Below are positions 1 through 7,119 of a stretch of 64,000 nucleotides of DNA, piece after piece. Each line of letters begins with the position of its first letter. Positions within the stretch are counted from its first letter, which is position 1. The translations under genes were made by a program, and so were the position numbers. The notes below the pieces were generated by a model. It made no database searches. It worked only from the letters and a program-made list of their open reading frames with translations, and had not been told where the DNA came from. This DNA is from Finegoldia magna_J (GTDB lineage: Bacteria; Bacillota; Clostridia; Tissierellales; Peptoniphilaceae): contig NZ_NDYF01000015.1 of assembly GCF_002243175.1 (NCBI RefSeq), positions 5,184 through 69,183 of the forward strand, written 5' to 3'.

Positions 1-337
1 TTGTACTTGGAAGCTCAAGCAAAATATATCTGGAATAATTAATCGAACTAATCAAATCATTGTGAAAATATTCCATCATCTTTGGATCGCAGCTCATCAA
101 ATTGCCCGACAACACCTGAAAATCTATCTTTTGGTAATCAAGCTCATCATTAATCCTGTCGATAAGAAGTTGCTTTTCATCAGCAGTCAGAACCCTACCA
201 TTCGTAGAAATCTCCGACGCACTCACAACCTTCTTGTAACCAAGTCTTGCATATTCAATTGCAGTCGCAATAGCCTGATCCATATTGCTCGAACCATTCT
301 TCATGTCCGCCATTATCTTGCTATTAATATCAATCAT
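1..337 (-). CDS. Hypothetical protein, N-terminal part (cut by left edge)
   Basis: An open frame runs from an ATG at 337 off the left edge, giving 112 residues that begin MIDINSKIMADMKNG. The ATG follows directly on the TAA of the upstream lipoprotein gene (TAAATG), so the two are translationally coupled and probably co-transcribed. The protein looks soluble and mostly helical, with no signal peptide and no motif I recognise. The function is unknown. The reading frame and tight coupling make it very likely a real gene. Confidence 0.7.
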   Translation of the reverse strand, partial: MIDINSKIMADMKNGSSNMDQAIATAIEYARLGYKKVVSASEISTNGRVLTADEKQLLIDRINDELDYQKIDFQVLSGNLMSCDPKMMEYFHNDLISSINYSRYILLELPST

Positions 338-760
338 TTACTCACCCAAAAATTCCTTAGAAACAAAACCTACTTGACCATTAAAATCAACCTTAACCCA
401 AGTAGCACCATCGTCATCCTTAGTTTCTTCGATAACCTTAAGCTCATCATCCTTCTTTAACTTAGTAACAATAGAAGAATTAGTACTAGCTTCACTTCTC
501 ATATTCAAAACATCAGTCGTAACCTTCATAGTCTTCTTTTCAGTAGATTCTTCTGGTTTGTTAGAATCCGTATTTTCTGAAGCGGGCTTTTCCGTAGTCT
601 CTTCTGGTTTTGAATCCTCAGGCTTAGTTTGTTCTGTAGACTCTTGTTCCACAGACTCAGTCGTTTCCGTATTTCTCATCGATTCGTAGTGTTCAGGTTT
701 TCTCAAACAACCCGTCGTCAACACCAAAACCAAAATCGCAATAGGTATCAATCTCTTCAT
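338..760 (-). CDS. SH3b-domain lipoprotein
   Basis: A 140-residue predicted surface lipoprotein. The N-terminus is a short basic start, a hydrophobic stretch and a lipobox ending TTGC, so it should be lipidated on Cys 18. Residues about 25-75 are a low-complexity Glu/Thr/Ser/Pro spacer. The C-terminal 60 residues fit a bacterial SH3 domain (SH3_3): LNMRSEAS, a KLKKDDELKV strand, WVKV and GFVSKEFL. Such domains usually bind peptidoglycan or peptides at the wall. The ligand is not evident. It lies upstream of, and coupled to, the hypothetical gene at the left edge. Confidence 0.85.
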   Translation of the reverse strand: MKRLIPIAILVLVLTTGCLRKPEHYESMRNTETTESVEQESTEQTKPEDSKPEETTEKPASENTDSNKPEESTEKKTMKVTTDVLNMRSEASTNSSIVTKLKKDDELKVIEETKDDDGATWVKVDFNGQVGFVSKEFLGE

Positions 761-863
761 CTTATCATCTCCTAATTAACAATTATTATTTTAACATATA
801 TTAAGACTTTTATACACATAAAAATCCGCAAAAAATCACTACATACATTATACCATCAAATGC

Positions 864-1130
864 CTATTTATAAATATCCCCTCTGCTATCAATTTCAAAA
901 ACAAAAATCACAATCTCATCATCTACAACCTTAAAAATCGCCCTGTACATTCCAATCCTCAGCCTAAAAACACTCCTCTCACTACAATGGAAAATCTTGA
1001 TATCATATCTGAAAAAACTTTCCTTGTCCTCAGACAAATCCTTAAAAGCCTTGTAGAACTTCAGACCGTACTCCTTGTTCTTCTTGATAAACTTTTCTGC
1101 ACTCTTGCTGTACTTAACCTTGTATAACAT
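864..1130 (-). CDS. RelE/ParE-family toxin
   Basis: An 88-residue toxin of the type II RelE/ParE superfamily. The C-terminal half carries the family pattern: FRLRIGMYRAIFKV, then IVIFVFEI and a final DSRGDIYK, the usual YR(L)RIG...V..I..R.DIYK signature. RelE members cut mRNA on the ribosome; ParE members poison gyrase. The sequence favours the RelE side, but the target is inferred. The start is taken at ATG 1130, because a start at 1136 would need TTG. It overlaps the end of the antitoxin gene by 17 bases, as is typical for such operons. Confidence 0.85.
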   Translation of the reverse strand: MLYKVKYSKSAEKFIKKNKEYGLKFYKAFKDLSEDKESFFRYDIKIFHCSERSVFRLRIGMYRAIFKVVDDEIVIFVFEIDSRGDIYK

Positions 1131-1392
1131 CGTCAATGTCCAGCTCTTTCATATCAGAAGTATCCGAGAAATCAATTCCCAAATTGTCGAAATATTCTTG
1201 CTCATCCTCAGCTACATACTCGCAATTTTCTTGCAAAAACTCCAACAGTTCCTTCTTTTCTTCCCTTTCAATCTTCTCAATAGCAGCAATCCTCAAAAAC
1301 TCAGAAAAAGAAATCCCCTTATTTCTGACAAATCTTTCTATAACTTCGTTTTGATTTTCAGGCAAAGTAATATTTTTTCTTACAGTATTCAT
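1114..1392 (-). CDS. Ribbon-helix-helix antitoxin (RelB-like)
   Basis: A 92-residue antitoxin upstream of and overlapping the RelE-like toxin. The N-terminus (MNTVRKNITLPENQNEVIE) is a strand-helix-helix DNA-binding fold. The acidic C-terminus (YFDNLGIDFSDTSD) is the kind of disordered tail that wraps the toxin. The start is ATG 1392, preceded by a good AAGGAG; the longer in-frame start at 1407 would place that site inside the coding region. The pair should autoregulate from the promoter just upstream. Confidence 0.85.
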   Translation of the reverse strand: MNTVRKNITLPENQNEVIERFVRNKGISFSEFLRIAAIEKIEREEKKELLEFLQENCEYVAEDEQEYFDNLGIDFSDTSDMKELDIDDVIQG

Positions 1393-1423
1393 AGACACTC
1401 CTTCCATTCAATACTCACAGTGT

Positions 1424-1462
1424 GTATATGTGTATTATACATCCTACAAATCTTCTCGTCAA
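1424..1462 (-). promoter_or_regulatory. Promoter of the toxin-antitoxin operon with possible operator
   Basis: On the minus strand TTGACG (1457-1462) and TATAAT (1434-1439) are separated by 17 bases. The palindrome GTATA-N7-TATAC (1424-1440) covers the -10 box and is a plausible binding site for the antitoxin. The operator role is inferred. Confidence 0.6.
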
Positions 1463-1536
1463 CAAACAAACGTGACAACGCCCTCATAATTATATATAAT
1501 AATAGAAGATGATCATATTAAAATAAGGAGAAAAAC

Positions 1537-2061
1537 GTGAAAATTTCAGTAATCGGATATTCAGCCTCTGGCAAATCAACATTGGCACAAGACATATCAC
1601 AAACATACGATCTGCCATTGCTTCACCTTGACCAAGTCAATCACACAGAAAATTGGCAAGAACGAGACCTTGACGAAGCGATTAACATAGTAGAAAATTT
1701 TATGAAACAAGACGATTGGGTAATAGATGGAAACTACGACAAATTAAAGAAAACAGAAAGACTAGCACTCTCTGACATCATAGTCTTTCTCAACTTCAAC
1801 AGATTCAATTGTCTAGCAAGAGCCATCAAACGCTACATCAAATACCGCGGCAAGACCAGAGAAAGCATGCCAGACAATTGTCCCGAAAAACTAGATTTTG
1901 AATTCATCAAATGGATACTCATAGATGGCCGCAACAAAGAAAAACGCGACAACTACGCCAACATGAAAAAACACTACTCACACAAATGGATTCAAATCAA
2001 CAACCAAGAAGAACTCACAAAATTTAAGAAATACCTTCAACGAAGCAACGCGAGCCTGTAA
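1537..2061 (+). CDS. P-loop adenylate-kinase-like protein (FlaR/topology modulation family)
   Basis: A 174-residue P-loop protein. A Walker A loop, GYSASGKST, occupies residues 7-15. It is followed by the LLHLDQV and W...DEAI patterns and a WVIDGNY motif, as in proteins labelled DNA topology modulation protein FlaR, which are adenylate-kinase-like NTPases of unsettled function. Length is normal for the family. The GTG start at 1537 is preceded by AAGGAG at a good distance. It is one of few plus-strand genes and stands alone. Confidence 0.8.
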   Translation: MKISVIGYSASGKSTLAQDISQTYDLPLLHLDQVNHTENWQERDLDEAINIVENFMKQDDWVIDGNYDKLKKTERLALSDIIVFLNFNRFNCLARAIKRYIKYRGKTRESMPDNCPEKLDFEFIKWILIDGRNKEKRDNYANMKKHYSHKWIQINNQEELTKFKKYLQRSNASL

Positions 2062-2228
2062 AATGGCTCTTTTTTTGTTGAGATTTTTCGAAAAATTATT
2101 ATTAATTTATAAATACAAGATCTCACAAACAGTTTTACTTATAATATTTTACTAATAGATTATTCAATTGTATTCTTAAATATTTATTTAAGTCCAAATT
2201 GTTACGTAACGGCAAAATATAACAAACA

Positions 2229-2808
2229 ATCGAGTAGTGGCTAATTTATAGCCCTTCTCACACCACCTGAACGTGCGGTTCGGCATACGGTGGCTCAATA
2301 TTCTCTGTGTCATATTATTTGTTTTTGATAAAACTATTTAACTTTATTCTTTTTGTATCCGAACCTTGAGGAATGAATACGTCATTCCTTATTTTCCATC
2401 AAAACATAGTGCATCCTTTTCAAATATTACAATAAATATTGTTCCTCCCTTCACTCCATTTTAATTACAGAAACTTCATCGCTACTACGGATTCTGCTAA
2501 CTTCTCATAGTTCGTTGTTGCTACTGTCTCGTCTATGAGGCCTCACGGGATAAGCCCTAATACTTTCATCGTTTACTTGCAGAATTTACACTTTGGATTT
2601 ACGGTTACATTTTGGGTCTTTTCTATCTTTAGCTAGCTTTCCCACCTATTACGCCTTATATTCTGTTCCTGTTCGTCAAGCCACGATTTCGCTACTTGTT
2701 CTTCTATCCTAGATGTCGCCATCTAAAACTTGCAAGTCGCTATTAGATTCGTCGGCAACTACGCTCTGTAGGGATTTTCACCACAGCATTAGAACATGCC
2801 CGTCATAC
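2229..2808 (-). mobile_element. Group IIC intron without reverse-transcriptase ORF
   Basis: A 580-base minus-strand element with the hallmarks of a bacterial class C group II intron. The 5' end at 2808 reads GTATGACGGGCATG, and further on come GGTGAAAATCCC and GGCGACATCTA segments like those in domain I of class C introns. A domain V hairpin lies at about 2258-2296 (GAGCCACC ... GGTGGTG with a CGAA tip). Domain VI follows, with an intron-like 3' end CTACTCGAT at 2229. No reverse transcriptase frame lies in domain IV, so movement would need a maturase in trans. The 5' end lies about two bases past the U-tract of a terminator, the known target preference of class IIC introns. Exact ends are by motif, not by exon comparison. 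Confidence 0.82.
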
Positions 2809-2809
2809 T

Positions 2810-2838
2810 AAAAAAAGAGAGGACTTACGTCCTCTCTA
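2810..2838 (-). terminator. Intrinsic terminator of the adhesin-like gene
   Basis: A 9-bp perfect stem (2816-2824 with 2829-2837), a TTAC loop and a T-run on the minus strand. It ends the LPKAG surface-protein gene and serves as insertion site of the group II intron that starts at 2808. Confidence 0.9.
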
Positions 2839-2868
2839 AATCTTTTTAGTATAATCTATTTGCGTAAA

Positions 2869-3955
2869 TTATTTACGTTTTTTAAGTGAAAGATAAGCTC
2901 CACCCATAGTAGCCATTGCTGCTGCTGCTATTGTAGCTGCTTCAGCTGCTGCACCTGCTTTTGGTAATTTTTTCTTTTCTTTTTTATCTGATTTGTCAGC
3001 TTTTTTGTTGTCTTTCTTATCTTCTTTTTTACCGTCTTTGTTATCTTTGTTGTCTTTGTTATCTTTGTTGTCTTTTTCGTCTTTTTTGTCTTTTTCAACT
3101 ACTATTGTACCACCATCGATAACTTTTTCTTCTTCTTTTTCGTCTTTTTTGTCTTCTTTTCCACCCTTGATAGTTACATATTCAGGAATTTCAACTTCAG
3201 CTTCTTTTTTAGCTTCTTCAACGTTATTTTCAGCTTTTACTTCAGCTTCTGGTCTGAATAAACCTTTAACTTCAGAAACCATTTTTCCTTTTTGAACTAC
3301 TTTGTATCCTGTTGGAACGTGAGTTACAGTGATCTTGTAAGTTCCTTCAGCAATACCTTTAACAACGATGTCTCCGTTTTCATCAGAAGTTCCGTTGTAA
3401 ACTTTTGTACTATCTTCGATGTTAGTGAATTGTAAAGTTAATCCTTGTACACCTTTACCAGTTGTATCTTTAACTGCGAATTTGTAAGTGTAAACTGATT
3501 TAACTTCTTTGATTTCGTCTTTAGTTTTATCGTATTCTTCTTTAAGTTTGTTTAATTCTTCTTGTAATTTTGCAATAGCTGCTGCTTGTTCGCTCTTGCT
3601 TAATTCAGCAAAGTTTTCGATTTCTTTGATCATGTCAGCATCTAATTTGCCAGCTAAAGAATTAATTCCTTGATTTTGATCTTTTAAGATAATGTTAATT
3701 CTAACATATTTTTCTTTTAATTGTTTTTCAATTGATTTTAATTCTTCAGTAACTTTGTATGCTCTTTGGTTAGCTTTTGCATAAGCTTTTGAAGCTGCAT
3801 CGTAAGATTTTTCAGCTGCTAAATATTTTTTGAATGCTACTTCAGCGTTTGCTCTTGCATTATCGAAATCCTTGATAGCTTTTAATTTAGCTCTTTCGAT
3901 AAGAGTTAATTCAGCTGCTGCATCTCCATAGTTATCGTTTAATCTATATTTTTTT
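2869..3955 (-). pseudogene. Surface protein, C-terminal part with SpaA-like domain and LPKAG anchor (out of frame)
   Basis: The downstream part of a cell-wall protein split by a frameshift. The frame is open from about 3955 to 2869, but its first ATG is only at 3633 with no ribosome binding site. It encodes more alanine/lysine coiled coil. A beta-rich domain of SpaA/prealbumin type follows (FAVKDTTGKGVQGLTL ... GTYKITVTHVPTGYKV). Then comes a Lys/Asp/Asn-rich spacer with DNKDNK repeats, and an LPKAG sortase signal with hydrophobic segment and KKRK tail. Combined with the upstream part it makes a roughly 630-residue adhesin-like protein. Finegoldia carries anchored adhesins of this build; I cannot assign it to a named one. 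Without the signal-peptide part this half cannot be exported. Confidence 0.85.
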
Positions 3956-4762
3956 GTTTAATTCTTGAAGTTTAGCTTGGAATAAAGTATCAGCTTGTTT
4001 TATAGCACTTTCTAAAGTTTTACCAGCTGCAGCATGAACTTCAACTTTTTCGTCATGAGCTTTAGCTTTTTCATTTTCTGCTTGAGCAAGTCTAGCTTCA
4101 GCATCTCTTACAGCTTTTTTAGCTTGAGCGATTTGTGCGTCTGTTCCTTCTGGTACATTTTCTTCATCATCTTCAACTGTTGCTAATGCTTTTTTAGCAG
4201 CGTTTAATTCAATTTGTGCTCTGTCAACATTTGTTTGAGCTACTTCAAATTTTCTGTTACTGTTTGCAATAGTATCATCAAATTTTCTTTTAGCTTCTTT
4301 TTTAGCTGCATCACGAGCTGCTTCTGCTTCTTTTACTAATCTTTCATATTCGCCAACTTTAGCGTTGTAAGCGTCAATAGCTTTTCTCTTAGCTAATCTA
4401 GCTTGTTCTTGTGCGTCTTTTGCATCTTCCCATTCTTTTGCTCTTGCTTCGTAGTTAGCTTTTGCTATTTCATAAGCTTTTTTAGCTGCTGCTTCTTCTT
4501 TTTGTAATTTTTCAATTAAACCTTCAGAAGTTTGTCCAGCTTCCCATTCTTGAGTAACGATAGCTGCTCTTCTAGCTGAAAGTTCAGCGATTTGTTTTGC
4601 TAATTCATCCATTCTAGCAGCTGCTTGTTCTTTAGTGTAGTTTGTTTCTTCAGGGTAAGTGTTTTCTGCAGAATTCTTTTCAGCAAATGTACTTGCTGGA
4701 ACTGCTGTTACGATTAAAGCACCAGCTAATGCTGCTGTCAATAACTTTTTGTTTAATTTCAT
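3944..4762 (-). pseudogene. Surface protein, N-terminal part with signal peptide and coiled coil (truncated by frameshift)
   Basis: The upstream half of the split surface protein. The start is ATG 4762 behind AGGAGG; an upstream ATG at 4795 lacks a site. It has a typical signal peptide (MKLNKKLLTAALAGALIVTA ... ASTFA) and then some 240 residues of Ala/Lys/Glu-rich heptads forming a long coiled coil. The frame ends in NKKI and a TAG at 3944-3946, immediately after an A7 run on the coding strand. Reading six A instead of seven restores one frame through to the LPKAG anchor. This may be a true off-state, a fixed mutation or a sequencing error. Confidence 0.85.
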
Positions 4763-4955
4763 TGGTATATTCCTCCTAAAATTTTTAACCTTCATAAACT
4801 TAAACTTATATCATTTATGACTGTTTATCTGTAATTATATTTTAAATCAAATAATTTAATAAATCAAGCTTTTTAATAAAAGTTCAATGTTGATTTGTGT
4901 AAAAGATAACTCAGTAAACTTTCACTAAATGATAACGTATGTCTATGTAATTCCT

Positions 4956-4983
4956 ATTATACAATAATGAATTAAAATTTCAA
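4956..4983 (-). promoter_or_regulatory. Promoter of the surface-protein gene
   Basis: On the minus strand TTGAAA (4978-4983), a 16-base spacer and TATAAT (4956-4961) precede the surface-protein gene. The predicted start near 4950 gives a leader of about 185 bases. The rest of 4984-5435 is AT-rich and shows no convincing gene. Confidence 0.7.
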
Positions 4984-5435
4984 GCTTTTTTCAGGAAATT
5001 TTTGTATTTTTACAAGATTTTAATGGAATTTTGATGATTTCTTGATATTAAACGAAAATATTCTGAATTTTTCTTGGATTGTATTGGTAGGTTTCGGTTT
5101 GATTCAGTTATTTTTTTGCCATTAGTTCTGAATATTTTTGTTAATTATTCCAAATTCTCTTCTCTATATATTGTTAGTATGTGTAGACGTTTGAGTGTCG
5201 TGATATTTCCGAAAATATTTATCTGTCAAATTTATTATTGTAAATTTGCTAGCAGTGGTACTTCGAGCACAATATAATTTGATTTATAATTCGTTTGATC
5301 GCTGTTAGTTTCTTTGCATTTACGCTGTTACACTAAAGTGCATGCTACTTTGATGTTCACTATCGGTACTGTTAGTATAAATGAGATTTGTTTTTGTAAC
5401 TTTTTTGTAATTTTTATAAAAATTTTTCTTTTTCC
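4984..5435. other. Intergenic AT-rich region, no gene seen
   Basis: About 450 bases with A/T tracts. Short plus-strand frames here lack ribosome binding sites and have no recognisable sequence. I see nothing else that I can support. Confidence 0.6.
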
Positions 5436-5466
5436 AAAGAAAAACACCAAGATTTTTTTCTTAGTG
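5436..5466 (-). terminator. Intrinsic terminator after the ElaA-like gene
   Basis: The minus strand reads CACTAAGA, an A-rich loop, then TCTTGGTG and a T-rich run (8-bp stem with one G-U pair), just past the stop codon at 5482. Confidence 0.65.
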
Positions 5467-5481
5467 AGCTTTGATTCCAAT

Positions 5482-5916
5482 TTATTTTACGATGTATTTC
5501 ATTTGTATGTGTGGAATTCCATCCTCTTCAAAAGATTCTGAGATTTGAACGAATCCTAATTTTTCGTAAAATTTTTGGGCGTAGGTTTGCGCTTCTATGA
5601 TTATGGTGTCTGCGTGAAGTGTTACTTCTGCAAACTCGATGGCTGTTTTCATTATTTGTGTTCCGTATCCTTTGCGTCTTTCGGTTGCGATTACTCGTCC
5701 GATGTGGAATGTATCATTTTGTTTGTACAATCTACAGTAAGCCAAGATAATTGAGCTGTGGTTTTGCAAATAGATGTGGTGACTTATCAGATCAATGTCA
5801 TCTATTTCGTGATAAGGGCATTGTTGTTCTACTACGAATACGTCGACTCGTAGTTTGTAGATACGGAATAAATCTTGTGTTGTGAGTTTGTCGAATGGTT
5901 TGATGATTGTGTTCAT
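5482..5916 (-). CDS. GNAT acetyltransferase, ElaA family
   Basis: A 144-residue GNAT protein of the ElaA type. The N-terminal pattern LYKLRVDVFVVEQQCPYHEIDD, read here as YKLRVDVFVVEQQCPY then EIDDIDL, is diagnostic. The acetyl-CoA loop is RRKGYGTQIM, and the C-terminal YAQKFYEKLGF is also typical. ElaA proteins are predicted N-acetyltransferases with unknown substrate. The start is ATG 5916, preceded by TAGGAG; the longer start would swallow that site. It lies upstream of a terminator and is probably monocistronic or read with the S51 peptidase gene 70 bases upstream. Confidence 0.88.
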   Translation of the reverse strand: MNTIIKPFDKLTTQDLFRIYKLRVDVFVVEQQCPYHEIDDIDLISHHIYLQNHSSIILAYCRLYKQNDTFHIGRVIATERRKGYGTQIMKTAIEFAEVTLHADTIIIEAQTYAQKFYEKLGFVQISESFEEDGIPHIQMKYIVK

Positions 5917-5985
5917 TGTTTCTCCTAAACTATTCAATTTTAAATAGCTGCGTTGGTGTTGACTTGCTGTGAGCGTAAATTTTAT

Positions 5986-6705
5986 TTAAAAGTTTCCTCG
6001 TAGATTTACGACTTCACCTGTGTTGCAGACTTTTCTTACTCTGCCATCTTTGATGACGTAGCAATTGCCGTAGATTTTGTTCTCTGTTGGGACGATGAAC
6101 GCTCCATCTTCAATGGCGTAGAATTTTCTTCCGTAGCTATCGGGTAGTGTGACGTCTTCCATGATTCGTTGGTTGTCGACTACTTGGTTTTTGAAATCAG
6201 TGTAGTGTGGAAGTACGGATATGTTCACAATTCCAAGTCCTTTGAGAAATCTACGGTAGTGCGTAGATTTGACTTCGCCAAAGTTTTCGGGCTGAGCGTA
6301 GACTTCTGCTGCTGAATTCATGCTTCCTGCACTGATTCCTATCACGAGTCCGTCGTAGTTTTTGATGTATTTTTCAAGATGAATGTGGTGGAAGAATTTG
6401 TTTTGTGTGGGAACGTGACCTCCAGCAAGGATTATGAGGTTAGATTGTGATATGAGCTGTTGTATGATCGATTTTTTGTAAATTGATAGTACTTCCCAGT
6501 TTTTAACAATGAATCCACTTTTTTCGAAGGCTCTTTTGTGGTGTGAGCTAATCGTATTGGTTAGAAGTGGCGTGTGAGGATCTGACGGAATGTACATACA
6601 GTTGATGTCACCTACGTATTCGTGGATTTTGTCGACAAAACCATTTTGACTGTTAAGTTGTCTTTTGTCATGGGACATTATGTCACTTGTAATTATCACG
6701 TTCAT
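5986..6705 (-). CDS. Peptidase S51 family (PepE/cyanophycinase-like)
   Basis: A 239-residue serine hydrolase of family S51. The nucleophile elbow GISAGSMNS has Ser in the GxSAG context (about residue 125). AGGHVPTQN matches the oxyanion-hole region, and an acidic/His pair (YAIEDGAF, HYTDF) follows. PepE members remove N-terminal Asp dipeptides; the substrate here is inferred only at family level. Cytoplasmic, no signal peptide. Ribosome binding site GGAG seven bases before ATG. Confidence 0.85.
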   Translation of the reverse strand: MNVIITSDIMSHDKRQLNSQNGFVDKIHEYVGDINCMYIPSDPHTPLLTNTISSHHKRAFEKSGFIVKNWEVLSIYKKSIIQQLISQSNLIILAGGHVPTQNKFFHHIHLEKYIKNYDGLVIGISAGSMNSAAEVYAQPENFGEVKSTHYRRFLKGLGIVNISVLPHYTDFKNQVVDNQRIMEDVTLPDSYGRKFYAIEDGAFIVPTENKIYGNCYVIKDGRVRKVCNTGEVVNLRGNF

Positions 6706-6934
6706 TGCGTTCTCCTAGATTTCGTGCAAATATATTTCGATTGGGATTTTTATTTTATTTTACCACAATATGCGTGTTTTGGGAGATGTGGGGTGGAAAA
6801 ATCGGAGATATTTTGAGTGAAAAAATAGATATGAAAATTTGGCTGAATAAGTTAGCATTGAAACAAACCAAAAACATCGTAAATAAGCGAATCATTTGGA
6901 AAAAATTTGAATAAATTCTAGCGAAATGAAACGT

Positions 6935-7040
6935 TTAAAAATCACACTGTCTGAGCGTTAGCGAGTTTGCGATTTTAGTTTCATAAGCGTTGAATTTATC
7001 AATTTTTGTAGACAGATGAGCGTTTTACGAGTTTTTGTGT
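6935..7040. repeat. Interspersed repeat copy A (GAGCGT-AGCGAG type)
   Basis: The segment carrying CTGAGCGTTAGCGAGTTT then ATTTTAG and AATTTTTGTA resembles 27500-27600, which reads TTGAGCGTAAGCGAGTTT, ATTTTAG and AAATTTTTGTA in the same order. Both copies are intergenic. It looks like a degenerate dispersed repeat of about 95 bases. The rest of 6706-7067 shows no gene. Confidence 0.5.
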
Positions 7041-7067
7041 TCCCCTTCTTTTTATAGAATTGAAAAA

Positions 7068-7112
7068 AGTAGAAAACCATGTTTGCTATGTGCAAATATG
7101 GTTTTCTACTTT
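7068..7112 (-). terminator. Intrinsic terminator of the TetR-linked ABC exporter
   Basis: A long hairpin (AAGTAGAAAACCAT with ATGGTTTTCTACTT, 14 bp) is followed by TTTTTTC on the minus strand, directly behind the permease stop at 7120. Confidence 0.9.
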
Positions 7113-7119
7113 CCTTGTT

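Noticed and set aside
2993..3295. Plus-strand frame of 100 codons rich in Ser, Leu and Phe
   Set aside because: It is the antisense of the Lys/Asp/Glu-rich spacer of the surface protein; the odd composition follows from that.
3944..3960. Programmed -1 ribosomal frameshift in the surface-protein gene
   Set aside because: A -1 shift at the A7 run leads to a stop within four codons; only a +1 shift or loss of one A restores the frame.
5074..5541. Two short plus-strand frames in the gap before the ElaA-like gene
   Set aside because: No ribosome binding sites, low-complexity Phe/Ile-rich text typical of AT-rich non-coding DNA, and the second one runs into the antisense gene.
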